Source: Alteromonas sp. V450 (lineage in GTDB: Bacteria > Pseudomonadota > Gammaproteobacteria > Enterobacterales > Alteromonadaceae). From it: DNA of 64,000 nt. The position numbers were made by a program, and so were the translations under genes. Where the stretch lies: contig NZ_MODU01000004.1 of the NCBI RefSeq assembly GCF_001885075.1, positions 2,046,001 through 2,110,000 of the forward strand. Direction: 5' to 3'. This document shows positions 27,206 through 36,731 of this stretch, piece by piece (position 1 is the first letter of the stretch; every line of letters starts with the position of its first letter). The notes under the pieces were generated by a model. It searched no databases. It saw only the letters and a list, made by a program, of their open reading frames with translations, and had not been told where the DNA came from.

Positions 27206-27418
27206 TTACTTATTACAGAGTTGAGGAAGCAATATGCAAACGGTATGTTTCGGACGCATAACCGGTGGCTTAGGCTTTGTTATAGGAACTTTCTTAGTTT
27301 CTTTTTTCTCACTTGCGTGAGCTGGAACGCTCGCTGTGGACGTTGCGACTAAAACTAAAGCGATAGCCATTACAAAATTTAATAACTTGTTGGTGTTGTG
27401 TGCGTTCGTACTTTTCAT
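27206..27418 (-). CDS. Small exported two-Cys peptide, paralogue 1
   Basis: A 70-aa peptide starting at the ATG that follows CGGGAGAG; an in-frame upstream ATG adds ten residues but lacks a Shine-Dalgarno. Signal peptide ends near VPAHA; linker SEKKETKKVPITKPKPPVMRP; C-terminus KHTVCILLPQLCNK. The signal and linker have diverged from the other two copies while the last 13 residues stay identical to paralogue 2, so selection acts on the C-terminus. It is the first gene of the group and the one next to the promoter region. Confidence 0.8.
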   Translation of the reverse strand: MKSTNAHNTNKLLNFVMAIALVLVATSTASVPAHASEKKETKKVPITKPKPPVMRPKHTVCILLPQLCNK

Positions 27419-27476
27419 GTTTCTCTCCCGTGTTGTTGATGAATCCAAGTTAGGAAAAGTTTGCGAGAACTAAAAG

Positions 27477-27535
27477 AACCAACGCGGCACTTTTTTGTAA
27501 TACTTGTGTGTTGATTGTGAAATCATACGTTGGTT
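27477..27535. promoter_or_regulatory. Candidate operator upstream of the peptide operon
   Basis: AACCAACG (27477-27484) and its exact inverse CGTTGGTT (27528-27535) lie 59-117 bp upstream of the first peptide start, with centres 51 bp apart, about five helical turns. A related TTTGGTCAC lies at 27551-27559. The arrangement suits a dimeric activator such as the neighbouring LuxR protein, but binding is not shown. Confidence 0.35.
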
Positions 27536-27675
27536 ACACATGGTTTCACTTTGGTCACAAATTAAAAACTATTAAATCAACAACTTAACTTAAAACCTTA
27601 TGAGGTTACTTTTGCAAGAATTAAAGAAAGAAGAGCGAATGAACCTATTTTTTTATTTGGACAAAAGTAAAAAAC

Positions 27676-27987
27676 GTGTTTTTTGATGCGCTAGTCATAC
27701 CATTGCACATAAATAACTTCTCACTTAGCGCGGCTGAAGATATTGATATTCGCAGCGTGTTAACGCAGGTAGAGCGGTTCTATATCAGTAGGATGCAACA
27801 AAGAGCACGGACACGCTTAGCATGCTCTCGAGACCTGGCACGTTTCCTAGTTTTATTATGGGAATTTGAAAGGGAGCGCCAATTCTGCATTATCACGTGT
27901 TGCCAACAAACCTACCGGCGCTTTAAAGGTAGGCGACATCGTTTTGCACTGGTATTCGGTATTTTGGAACCGATATGGCGCTATTGA
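27676..27987 (+). other. Doubtful 103-aa ORF, possibly a decayed gene
   Basis: The 609-bp interval between the first peptide gene and the CadC-like gene has one plus-strand ORF. Its first two thirds (ISRMQQRARTRLACSRDLARFL) look protein-like, then coding seems to shift into another frame (KPTGALKVGDIVLHWYS, ending at a TAA at 27988-27990 region). That pattern suggests a frameshifted remnant. It faintly resembles a phosphopantetheinyl-transferase-like segment but I cannot support that. The rest of the interval is AT-rich promoter DNA. Confidence 0.3.
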
Positions 27988-28027
27988 CAATTAAAGGTAG
28001 ACCAACGTGGTAATCAGAAAGAAATAA

Positions 28028-30148
28028 CTAACGTGCTAGGTCAAGCAAGGTAACTTGAGTCTCAGGGAATTTTCGGCCTTTCAATAGCGCTCGTTGCCCA
28101 CTGGGGTCGATGTCAAAGTCAGTGCTAAATTGAGAACCGTCAAAACTCGAAACGAGTTTTTGCCCATCAATCAAATCAAGATTAGCGAACGAAATAGATT
28201 TGCCATTAAACTCGCTCCAAAACAACCTGTCGTTACGCACAAACCATAGTGTTTCGGAATCAAGCGGGACAGCTTGGTTTAGGGGGGAAATGTTGTTAAA
28301 GCCCGGGTCACTGGTGTAGAACTCCCCTAGCTCTGTAATTAAAACGAAGCCTTCCGAGTATTCTCTGACCGATTTGAATCCTCCAGCAACCGTTTTTCGC
28401 TCGCCCGTATTGGCATTGTAGCGTTTAATTGACCAACCATTTCGAGTTTTCGCTCCATAAAACACAATGCCCGTTTGTGATGACAACATACCGTCAAAAA
28501 GTAAGGTTTGACGATCCGGTTCTATGTAAGTTATCGCATTCGTTTTTACGTCTAACAGAGCAAGTAAACCGTCTAAGGCAATTAACACTTCCCTAGCATC
28601 GCGAGCTACATCGAATAACTTGAGTTCTAGCGATGTTTTGAGAATTTCGTTCTCTGTCTGATTGGTATGCTTTTTCACGGTTAAACGATAGGTATCGTCT
28701 TTCTTTCTTAGGTACAGTTTGTCATTTGCATCACCAAAAAATAAGACTTGCTCCAAGGTTTCATCGTTATGCGCAACAATATTTTGTGTCGAAAGGTTAA
28801 AATCTTCGCTGTCTACTTCAAGAAATAGGCTGCCGGCATTCGTTTGAATTAGAGTCACTAAATCACCTGAACGCAGCACGTCGAACGAGCGCATGCGCTT
28901 TCTGTCATTCAGCTTAACTAACTCTTTTTTTCCCGTGCCAAAGTCAATAACGTTAATACTGTACTCATCCAAAAGCAGGAGGGCCTCGTCGTCTAACCAC
29001 TTCATTTCAAAAATGTGTTTATCGTGGTAGTAACGATTAACTATTTTTTGGTTTTCCATGTTATAGACCGTGATCCGCTGCTCCTGGGAATAATTTAGCG
29101 CGGTAATTACTGCCAAATACGCCCCGTCATCAGACAACTCGGCTTTATAGTCATGGGCGTTCTCGCTAAAGTCAGTAATGAGTTCACTAACTTTGGCAGT
29201 GGCATAATCGTAAAAATAGGTTTGGCTGGACTGTGTTTTATCTTCCATGCCATTAAACACAATGCCTGTACCATCAGGCATGATAGAAAGGTCAGAAAGT
29301 ATGTAGAAATTGTCAACCAATATTTCGGGCTCGCTTGAACTGGTCACAGGCGAAATAGCTAGTTGCTTAAGCCTTGAATTACCAGGCGTCATATCAATAT
29401 AGACGAGTTGCTCTTGGTTAGCGGAGAAAGCAACACGTACCACGTTACGTTCATCAAATGTCAGTTGCGTTATAGCTTCTGTTGATAGCTCTTTTACAAA
29501 AAGTTGAAACCCTTGATAGCTTACAACTTTTCCTGCAAAGGCAAGCAAAGTCTCATCTTTACTCAACGCTACGTGAGATTTCTCCCCTGGGTAATCAATA
29601 ATATTTGTTGGCGCTTTCGCTATGTCGAAGATGGGCGGTCTACTATCGGCGTTATGCCACAATATGTAGGAAAGAAGCACTGCCGAAATAAGCGTTGCGC
29701 TAAGAATGGCAACATATTGCTTTCTATTCCAATTGCCTTTTCCAACCTTCAAGTGCGAGGCGGACTGACGTATAGGTGGCGGCGTCTGCTCATAAAGAAT
29801 AGACAGTTCGCAATCTAAAATGTAGCCGCGTTTGTGAGCAGACTTAACGTATTGCTCTATCTCTGTATCAAGCGATAAGATTGAACGCAACTTGCTTACA
29901 GACCGACGAACAGCTGCGTCGCTTACAATTCGACCTTCCCAAACATTGTCGTGAAGCTCTTGTATTGACACGTAGTGATTATGATTGGCGCAGAGATAGA
30001 CGAGTACATCAAAAACCTTTGGCTCTAGGCTGATTTCCTCGCCTCTAAGAGTAAGCATTCTCGGACCGAGATACAGAACGAATGCACCTACTTGATAGCC
30101 GGAGACAGGCGATTTAACTTCGACCATACTTTGCGGTTCGGAATTCAT
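28028..30148 (-). CDS. CadC-like membrane transcriptional regulator with TolB-type propeller
   Basis: A 706-aa protein. Residues about 15-110 form an OmpR/ToxR-type winged helix (EISLEPKVFDVLVYL, VSDAAVRRSVSKLRSIL). A single membrane helix follows (YVAILSATLISAVLLSYILW, about 143-162), then a large periplasmic region of TolB/WD-like beta-propeller repeats. This is the ToxR/CadC one-component layout: an outside sensor with a cytosolic DNA-binding domain. It is located between the two-Cys peptide group and the MacAB end of the RiPP operon, with a 178-bp gap to macB, and might sense envelope stress or a product. The target is unknown. Confidence 0.87.
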   Translation of the reverse strand: MNSEPQSMVEVKSPVSGYQVGAFVLYLGPRMLTLRGEEISLEPKVFDVLVYLCANHNHYVSIQELHDNVWEGRIVSDAAVRRSVSKLRSILSLDTEIEQYVKSAHKRGYILDCELSILYEQTPPPIRQSASHLKVGKGNWNRKQYVAILSATLISAVLLSYILWHNADSRPPIFDIAKAPTNIIDYPGEKSHVALSKDETLLAFAGKVVSYQGFQLFVKELSTEAITQLTFDERNVVRVAFSANQEQLVYIDMTPGNSRLKQLAISPVTSSSEPEILVDNFYILSDLSIMPDGTGIVFNGMEDKTQSSQTYFYDYATAKVSELITDFSENAHDYKAELSDDGAYLAVITALNYSQEQRITVYNMENQKIVNRYYHDKHIFEMKWLDDEALLLLDEYSINVIDFGTGKKELVKLNDRKRMRSFDVLRSGDLVTLIQTNAGSLFLEVDSEDFNLSTQNIVAHNDETLEQVLFFGDANDKLYLRKKDDTYRLTVKKHTNQTENEILKTSLELKLFDVARDAREVLIALDGLLALLDVKTNAITYIEPDRQTLLFDGMLSSQTGIVFYGAKTRNGWSIKRYNANTGERKTVAGGFKSVREYSEGFVLITELGEFYTSDPGFNNISPLNQAVPLDSETLWFVRNDRLFWSEFNGKSISFANLDLIDGQKLVSSFDGSQFSTDFDIDPSGQRALLKGRKFPETQVTLLDLAR

Positions 30149-30326
30149 TAATTAAGACCCGATCTTCTTAATATTGTAGTCGTTTTACAGTCGACAATAG
30201 AAAGTATGATTTCCGACCTGCAATTGACACCTTGTCCTAATAAAAAAACTACCACTATAGTATCGAAAGTCAACGTATTATTTGGGAATCTCCTTCTACT
30301 TTAGGATAAGAAATCATGTATTTCGA

Positions 30327-31565
30327 TTACTCAAATCGCAATGCATCTATTGGATTTAAAGCACTAGCCTTGAGCGCGGGCGCAATGCCAAAAATAATGC
30401 CGATGAAAGTTGTAAAGCCAAACGACAATAGAATAGCCCAAAACGGTACGGCAACATCACCGAATGACGGCACCAAAAGGCTCGCAAATAGTGCACATGC
30501 ATAACCCAAAGCAACCCCTACTACCCCCCCTAGCAAAGACAGAAGTACTGCTTCTGTAATAAATTGAGACAAAATGTAGTTCGGTGTTGCACCTAATGCC
30601 TTTTGTATTCCAATTTCTCTCGTGCGTTCGGTTACTGACACCAGCATAATATTCATAATCCCTATGCCCCCTACCAAAAGACTTACACCCACGACGCAGC
30701 CTGCTACCAATGTGACCGAATTGATGATGTTATCAAATTGCGCCTTTGTTTTTTCAGCTGTTGTAAACTCAAAGTTATTTGGCGCGCCGTCCGCTAGGTT
30801 ATAACGCTGTCTCAAAAGGCGAGTCATTTTTTGTTTAATAACGGCGAGGTCACTGCCTTTTTCGGGGTTAAATTTTATCTCAATATTCGACGTAGCGTTT
30901 TCGCCAAAAAGTGACTTCGCAGTGGAGAATGGCGTAACAACATAATTATCTTGATCGAAACCAAATAGGCTTCCTCGCTTCTCCGCAACACCAATCACTT
31001 TAAACCAGTCGCCACCAAGGCTGATAAACTTTCCGATGGGTTCATCTTGGATCTGAAGTTGCCGTGCCACGCTAGCACCAATAAACGCAACTCTTCGTCG
31101 CCTTTTGTCATCGCTTGGGCTGATAAATCGGCCTGCTTGTGGATATACATTGATCACATTTTGATAGCTACTTTCAGTGCCTATTATTTGAGTGACTGTG
31201 CTAAATTGCCCGATAGACACGCTACGATTCAAACTAAAAGGTGTTGTTGACACGGTCATATCTTTAACACCTGAAACCTTCCCTTTAAGTAACGTATAGT
31301 CGTTATAAGACAACTTATTGGTCACACCTAGCATAGTATCGTTTGTATTAGTAAACGGTTTAAGCGTCACCATGTCGCTACCTAAATCTGCTAGCTCGCC
31401 TTTAATAGATGCGCTTGTTCCCTCCAAAATAGCAATTATTGCTATTACTGCTGCCACACCCACGGCAATACCTATCGTCGTTAGTCCACTGCGTAACCCA
31501 TGCGAATGTATTGCTTTAACTGCCGCGCTGGATGTTTCAAATAAAAGCTTCATTGGATTAAGCAT
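30327..31565 (-). CDS. MacB-type ABC transporter permease (FtsX family)
   Basis: A 412-aa permease with an N-terminal membrane helix, a large MacB periplasmic domain, and three C-terminal helices ending in the conserved RTREIGIQKALGATP block and a final helix (FTTFIGIIFGIAPALKASALNPIDALRFE). It lacks the fused nucleotide-binding domain of E. coli MacB; the ATPase is the separate upstream gene (8-bp overlap). With the adaptor gene it forms a tripartite MacAB-like exporter that would use a TolC elsewhere. As the distal gene of the RiPP run it may export or protect against the product. Confidence 0.9.
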   Translation of the reverse strand: MLNPMKLLFETSSAAVKAIHSHGLRSGLTTIGIAVGVAAVIAIIAILEGTSASIKGELADLGSDMVTLKPFTNTNDTMLGVTNKLSYNDYTLLKGKVSGVKDMTVSTTPFSLNRSVSIGQFSTVTQIIGTESSYQNVINVYPQAGRFISPSDDKRRRRVAFIGASVARQLQIQDEPIGKFISLGGDWFKVIGVAEKRGSLFGFDQDNYVVTPFSTAKSLFGENATSNIEIKFNPEKGSDLAVIKQKMTRLLRQRYNLADGAPNNFEFTTAEKTKAQFDNIINSVTLVAGCVVGVSLLVGGIGIMNIMLVSVTERTREIGIQKALGATPNYILSQFITEAVLLSLLGGVVGVALGYACALFASLLVPSFGDVAVPFWAILLSFGFTTFIGIIFGIAPALKASALNPIDALRFE

Positions 31566-32262
31566 ACTGTTTTTGCTCCTGATAATAGTCGTCTATCAGT
31601 AGACCGTCTTTGAGTTTCAAAACGCGTTTACACTGTGCCGAAATCTCATCTTCATGAGTAACAAGCAATAACGTATGGCCTTCTCTGTGAAGCTCGTGAA
31701 AAAGCTGCATTATTTCTGCCGTTGTTTCACTGTCTAAATTCCCGGTAGGTTCGTCACCAAGTAAAATAGCGGGCTCTGTTACCAATGCCCTGGCGATAGC
31801 GATACGTTGCCTCTGGCCACCAGAAAGTTGGTTTGGCAAATGGCATCGTTTATCTGCCAATCCTACCTTTTCTAAAAAATGATAGGCTTTCTCTAACCTT
31901 TTTCTTCTAGCAACCCCCTGATAAACAAGCGGCAGCTGTATGTTGTCAAGAACACTTATTTTCGGTAAAAGATTAAAACTTTGAAAAATAAAGCCTATGG
32001 CTTTATTGCGCACCTGAGAAAGGGCTATTTCGTCGCAATCATTTGTATCTATACCATTTAAGGAATAAGTACCCGTAGAGGGTTCGTCCAGGCAGCCTAG
32101 CACATTTAGTAATGTAGATTTACCTGATCCGGAGTGCCCTGTAATTGCAACATACTCATTTTTTTTGATGGTAAGGTTCGTCGATTTCAACGCATGAAAT
32201 TCTTGTTCGCCAACGACGTATCGTTTGGAAACGTCAGTCAGTTTTATGACATCTTCGTTCAT
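31558..32262 (-). CDS. ABC transporter ATP-binding protein (MacB/LolD type)
   Basis: A 234-aa ATPase: Walker [10 protein letters not shown], signature [12 protein letters not shown], Walker [12 protein letters not shown], and the H-loop VTHED. Overlaps the permease by 8 bp and the adaptor gene by 4 bp, so all three are translationally coupled. It powers the MacAB-like export of peptides, macrolides or lipoproteins; substrate is inferred from context only. Confidence 0.92.
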   Translation of the reverse strand: MNEDVIKLTDVSKRYVVGEQEFHALKSTNLTIKKNEYVAITGHSGSGKSTLLNVLGCLDEPSTGTYSLNGIDTNDCDEIALSQVRNKAIGFIFQSFNLLPKISVLDNIQLPLVYQGVARRKRLEKAYHFLEKVGLADKRCHLPNQLSGGQRQRIAIARALVTEPAILLGDEPTGNLDSETTAEIMQLFHELHREGHTLLLVTHEDEISAQCKRVLKLKDGLLIDDYYQEQKQYA

Positions 32263-33419
32263 GACTGATACCCATCGGCAGTTGCTGATTGTCCATCTTG
32301 GAGTTGCGCTGCTAGTCGGCTTGGCCCGATTACAACGGTTTCGCCCGCTTCTAATCCCTTGCTGATCACTTGATGGGTGTCATTTGAAAGCCCGGTTTCA
32401 ACTGCACGTTTCGTAACTTTTCCATGCGCCAAAACCCATACATAAGCACCATTCTCACTTTGGTGGATGGCAGATATTGGTACCGTCTGCTGCAGATTGC
32501 TTTCGGTGACGACTATTTCAGCTCTGCAGCTCATACCAGGAAATAACCGTTTTTTCTGATTAGGGAGCAAGACTTTTACTTGGAAAGAAAGGCCGTTCCC
32601 CTCTCCTAATTTTCGCGCTGACGTACCAATGGCAGATATTTCTCCTACTATTGCTTGGCTTGGCTCTGAAGCGGAATAAATTAACGTTTGTTGGCCCAGC
32701 TTAACGTTGCCTATATCAGCTTCATCTACACGGAGTTCTGCAAGGATCATACTTGGGTCGCCCAAGGTCATGAGATCGGAACCAATGATATTCGTCGTGC
32801 CAGCGATGACAGTTTCGCCTACTTTAATATCCACCGACGCGAGCATCCCGTCCATTGGTGCACGTATCGTCGTTTTGTTTAACTGATCTTTTGCTTGTTG
32901 AAGGTTAGCTTTACTTTGTACCAATCGCTCTTTTGCCGTATCAAGCTCAGTTTCTTTAATACTTAACTGACTGCGCAAACTGTAAACGGCATCTTCTTTA
33001 ATTAGCCCCTTTTGTAACAGTTTTTCGTGGCTACCTAGCTGCCTTGCAAGCTCGTTTCTTTGCTTAACAACCAGTTCGATTTCCATTTTCTGAACATTTA
33101 AGGCTGCTTCTTGATTGCGCACTACCGCCTCAAAAGACACAGGATCAAGTTTTAGTAAAACCTGCCCTTTTTTCACATACTGCCCTTCTAAAACCGGCAC
33201 ATCAATAACGCGGCCGGTCAACTCTGAACGGATATTAACTTGCGTATTGAATATTAGGTTTCCTGACGCGAGGACACTGTCTTGAAGTGTTTGCTTGCCT
33301 ACTTCGGCAACATCAAGCTTAACCTCAATATGTTCGCGCTTTACATATGTCCACCCTATTAGACACCCAACGCAGATTAATATTAAAACTACATTTATCA
33401 CCTTTTTCATAATCGTCAC
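32259..33419 (-). CDS. MacA-like periplasmic adaptor (membrane fusion protein)
   Basis: A 386-aa HlyD/RND-type adaptor: N-terminal membrane anchor (VINVVLILICVGCLIGW), lipoyl half motifs (VPVLEGQYVKKGQVLLKLD and ASVDIKVGETVIAG), a long coiled-coil hairpin (about residues 85-180), a beta-barrel, and a membrane-proximal domain. Overlaps the ATPase gene by 4 bp. It connects the permease to a TolC-like outer-membrane channel. It begins 31 bp after the Yip1-like gene, in line with a continuous operon from the RiPP genes. Confidence 0.9.
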   Translation of the reverse strand: MTIMKKVINVVLILICVGCLIGWTYVKREHIEVKLDVAEVGKQTLQDSVLASGNLIFNTQVNIRSELTGRVIDVPVLEGQYVKKGQVLLKLDPVSFEAVVRNQEAALNVQKMEIELVVKQRNELARQLGSHEKLLQKGLIKEDAVYSLRSQLSIKETELDTAKERLVQSKANLQQAKDQLNKTTIRAPMDGMLASVDIKVGETVIAGTTNIIGSDLMTLGDPSMILAELRVDEADIGNVKLGQQTLIYSASEPSQAIVGEISAIGTSARKLGEGNGLSFQVKVLLPNQKKRLFPGMSCRAEIVVTESNLQQTVPISAIHQSENGAYVWVLAHGKVTKRAVETGLSNDTHQVISKGLEAGETVVIGPSRLAAQLQDGQSATADGYQS

Positions 33420-33450
33420 CTGTTCTTATCCAAATTTATCTTTTCGTTGC

Positions 33451-34143
33451 CTAGATGCTTAGGCCCCAAATAGCGAAGAAAAGAAGATAAGGAACACTGA
33501 CAATCAACACTGAGCGACGCATTGTTTTCCCCAATAGCGCATGCAGGCCGTATGCTCCAATAAGTATGCTCCATAGATAAAACACATTGATAGACTCAGC
33601 AAACGTGTAATAAGCGTGCCCTGGCTGTAAACCTACAAATAGCTGATTTACTGATGCAAAGTTAAGCAAAGATATGGGCTGCTCTGGGTGACCTGTGGAC
33701 AATAAGATAAACAAAAAGGCCAACAGATTAATTGCTATGGGAAGTTGCATTTTAACGCTTAACGCAAACCACTCCTTGAACCTTAGGCTTTGTTCTCTGC
33801 GACCGATAAACATAAAGTAAGCGCTTGTTACAAGCACACTTATTACTAGCATAACAGTGCTAATTATTGCGCTAATCATGCCGGTATAGCCGGCACTTTC
33901 TAGCATATATGTCGCTATTTGCTGGCGTTCGCCATCAGTTAAATCTGTCATTTGCAGCATCTGTTGTTCAACAATCCACTCTGGGGTCATATCTGCAAAG
34001 AAAGTGGTGTTTGCTAAAAAAACTAGCCCGATAATAGTCAGCAAGCTTAACCAGGTAGCAGACTTAAGTTTTTCTGTATTCGCAAAACTGGTGCTAGGTG
34101 CGATGTAAACATTGAGTAAGTTAATAGATTGAGAAATAGCCAT
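33451..34143 (-). CDS. Yip1-family integral membrane protein
   Basis: A 230-aa protein with about five membrane helices (WLSLLTIIGLVFLANTTFF, MISAIISTVMLVISVLVTSAY, INLLAFLFILLST, VFYLWSILIGAYGLHALL, LIVSVPYLLFFAIWG), the Yip1/YIPF pattern, preceded by AGGAGCTTATC. It begins 12 bp after the tfuA-like gene. Yip1-like proteins appear in bacterial operons without a settled role; in a peptide cluster it could be immunity or transport related. This is inference from position. Confidence 0.7.
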   Translation of the reverse strand: MAISQSINLLNVYIAPSTSFANTEKLKSATWLSLLTIIGLVFLANTTFFADMTPEWIVEQQMLQMTDLTDGERQQIATYMLESAGYTGMISAIISTVMLVISVLVTSAYFMFIGRREQSLRFKEWFALSVKMQLPIAINLLAFLFILLSTGHPEQPISLLNFASVNQLFVGLQPGHAYYTFAESINVFYLWSILIGAYGLHALLGKTMRRSVLIVSVPYLLFFAIWGLSI

Positions 34144-34155
34144 GATAAGCTCCTA

Positions 34156-35481
34156 TTAGTCCACAAGCGTTGAAGTAAGGTAGTGTAAGCAAACATCTTC
34201 CAGAAAATTTTCTTGAGACTGAAATCCACATTCAGCGGCTCTTCTGGATAAACTGGTATTAATATTTCCATACCGCTCTTGATACCAACTCAACGCTCGC
34301 TCTATCGTCGCTACATCATCTGTGTTGGAGTATTCAAGTCCTAGCTCAGTGGCTGCGTGCAACTTCTTATTAGTTTCTTCCCGTACTGCGGTGAACAAAC
34401 CGCGTTCTTTTAAGGCAAGTACCATAAAATGATCAAATTTATCCGCCCCAATTTGGCTTATGGCCGGGATATACGACTCAATTTTAGCGAGTTCTAGACA
34501 CTCGTCTCGACCTACTTCTCGCTCAACCATCCAGTCTTTCAATTGCTCTGGTGAATCTAAATTGCGTCTTTTTCTGAATGCGTCCAAGGCTTCGCGAGGC
34601 TCAATAACGTCGAAAGATTTAAGCTTTATTTCCTGTTCAACAAGCATCATTGTTAGCGCTTGTTGTACGACTAGTGACTCACGCGGATTAGTCATGCGGT
34701 AATGATCGACGACTTTTTGATTATCAATAGATGACCCATTTACACCTTTCGTGCCGCTGCACTGACGCATCGTTTGTTCCCAAAACTTGGTGCTTTCAAG
34801 GTCAAATGACGGCACAAAAGGAGCAATACCCTCTTGCTTAACTTTCGCCACGTACTTTAAGAGCTCAATCGCATCATCACGCTTTTGGTTGGGCTTAACC
34901 TCATTGATAAACGCAATGAGCCCGGCCAAACGCTTCGCGTCTAGACCCCTTTCCTTCGCGTCATCGATTAACGACGTCCAGCTGCGATGATGATAGAAGC
35001 GACGTTTTTGCAGCGCGACCAATGCGTTGGCTTCTTCAACGGTCACTATTCCAAGGGAAACCGCTGTCTCCATGCCAAAGCGAATATTCACCATTGCATC
35101 AGATTGATTAAAATATCCATCCTCAGCAGAGGCGTGTAGCACAGTTACTTCGTCATCGTCTTCAATTTTTCCAGATGTGTAGTGATGGTAGATCTTTCCA
35201 ATACCTTGCATACCATATACATCCAGTTCGGCTGCTCGCAGTGCGCCCATACTTGAACTTCCAAACACAGGGACCCCCTCAGACAACGCATAGAGTATTT
35301 CCTTATGCCACACTGCTGGAGTATGCTCGAAGTAACCATCAATGATACAAATAGCACTGGGCTGCGTGTTGAGCACACGAATAATATCTCCCATCTTTGC
35401 TGGCGGATAAAAGTCTGCATCAATGAGTTTTTTAGCATCACTGAGTGCCAAGCTTGGACCTATGAATATAGCGATCGACAT
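34156..35481 (-). CDS. TfuA-like protein (YcaO partner for thioamidation)
   Basis: A 441-aa protein whose N-terminal 220 residues are a TfuA domain: IFIGPSLALSDAKKLIDADFYPPA, the IIDGYFEHTPAVWHKEIL block and FGSSSMGALRAAEL. TfuA was named from trifolitoxin and, paired with a YcaO, is known to support thioamide formation in methyl-CoM reductase and in thioamidated peptides. Here it overlaps the YcaO gene by a single base. The C-terminal 220 residues are an extension, helical and charged, not part of the core domain, that I do not recognise. Function by family and pairing is well supported; the substrate residue is not known. Confidence 0.9.
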   Translation of the reverse strand: MSIAIFIGPSLALSDAKKLIDADFYPPAKMGDIIRVLNTQPSAICIIDGYFEHTPAVWHKEILYALSEGVPVFGSSSMGALRAAELDVYGMQGIGKIYHHYTSGKIEDDDEVTVLHASAEDGYFNQSDAMVNIRFGMETAVSLGIVTVEEANALVALQKRRFYHHRSWTSLIDDAKERGLDAKRLAGLIAFINEVKPNQKRDDAIELLKYVAKVKQEGIAPFVPSFDLESTKFWEQTMRQCSGTKGVNGSSIDNQKVVDHYRMTNPRESLVVQQALTMMLVEQEIKLKSFDVIEPREALDAFRKRRNLDSPEQLKDWMVEREVGRDECLELAKIESYIPAISQIGADKFDHFMVLALKERGLFTAVREETNKKLHAATELGLEYSNTDDVATIERALSWYQERYGNINTSLSRRAAECGFQSQENFLEDVCLHYLTSTLVD

Positions 35482-36719
35482 TATGCTGCTCCTTGTGAGA
35501 TGGTTGCAACGCGTGAGCCAGGTCGAATATCACTAGACGTCAGCGACTCGAGCCCAGGCACAATGACCTTTACAACGGGAATTCCAAATTTCTGTTTGGT
35601 TAAGTCAACAACAGCCACCGTGTCGAAACCAAACTGTTCTAATTGCGCCAGTAATATTTTTAAATCGCCTTCAAAACTTTCCGTTGCGGCAGTTTTGTGT
35701 CGATTGAGGGATAAGCGGGGTGTTAATGCGCGTAGCATTGCTAACGCATCTTTATTCGCTTGTTTGCTGCCTGACTCGGTATAGTCGCTCTGAAACTGAT
35801 CGTCTCGACTTCCTGAAATCAAAGTTAAACGGCTCTGAATTGCCTCGTTAATTGCCCTAGACAAGCCGATTTCCGCGCTCAAATGTGTTCCACTGCCCGA
35901 ACAAGACGGTACGGGTCTAAAATCCAGAGAATCGGCATCTTCCATGACGATAGCTTGATATGAAGGTATACCGAGATCACTCGTTATATCCCATGCAAAC
36001 ACCTGCAACCCAGACGCGCGAATGCTAGCAATCGTTTTCTTTAAGTAGGTATTTTCAATTTCATCCAAATTGACCAGCGTTTTCATTTGATTGTCGTGGG
36101 ATTGCGCCTCCCACAGTGCACATGCGTCACGCTCAATAACCTCATAAAGCCCGTGTAGCGTAGCCTCTATATGTTGATTACCTGACGCCAGCCCATTGCT
36201 AGTCATCGCAAAAATGGTCTGATAATGCGGTTGTTGAACAAAGTTCACCGTTACTGTGTCATAAGGCACCCATATATCTTCACCCGACTTAAGATCTGTG
36301 CCTTTTGCCCAATGAATGGGCCGAGTAGGAGAAAACTGCGCATTCTTTTTCATGGGTAATTTATAAACGTCGACAGTACGCTCCAGTCTTTTCATTTCAT
36401 TATATGACTCGAACTTCATAGGACACTCAACGCGCTCTCCATGCCATGTTTCAATCGATTCCATCATCGCTGAAACTTTTGCCGTAATTGCGCTATCGCC
36501 CTTTCCTTGTGACGTTGCCAACGTACGAGAGTTGGGCCTTACTGCCACGTAAACGGGTAAACCGATAGTATCTAAGCCGGTGACATTCGCTAAACGCGTA
36601 ATACCGAACTCTTTCATGTACCTGCCATAATCCGCTAACGTCTCCTCCGGCGCTCTAGACCGATGGGTTCCTGCGAAAAATTGCTTTTTAGTAACACTAT
36701 TGATATTTATTACTGACAT
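35481..36719 (-). CDS. YcaO-domain protein, TfuA-associated (predicted thioamide synthetase)
   Basis: A 412-aa YcaO ATPase. ATP/Mg-binding segments are clear: SAITAKVSAMMESIETWHGE near residues 75-95 and LHGLYEVIERDACALW near 190-205, with a conserved C-terminal GIPVVKVIVPGLE. Unlike the other YcaO of this cluster it ends in VATISQGAA and lacks the PxPxP tail of azoline-forming cyclodehydratases. Its stop codon overlaps the tfuA start by one base. By family it phosphorylates a backbone amide oxygen and exchanges it for sulfur. Sulfur is likely supplied by the ThiF/MoaD pair just upstream. Confidence 0.9.
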   Translation of the reverse strand: MSVININSVTKKQFFAGTHRSRAPEETLADYGRYMKEFGITRLANVTGLDTIGLPVYVAVRPNSRTLATSQGKGDSAITAKVSAMMESIETWHGERVECPMKFESYNEMKRLERTVDVYKLPMKKNAQFSPTRPIHWAKGTDLKSGEDIWVPYDTVTVNFVQQPHYQTIFAMTSNGLASGNQHIEATLHGLYEVIERDACALWEAQSHDNQMKTLVNLDEIENTYLKKTIASIRASGLQVFAWDITSDLGIPSYQAIVMEDADSLDFRPVPSCSGSGTHLSAEIGLSRAINEAIQSRLTLISGSRDDQFQSDYTESGSKQANKDALAMLRALTPRLSLNRHKTAATESFEGDLKILLAQLEQFGFDTVAVVDLTKQKFGIPVVKVIVPGLESLTSSDIRPGSRVATISQGAA

Positions 36720-36731
36720 GTTTTTCCCCTT

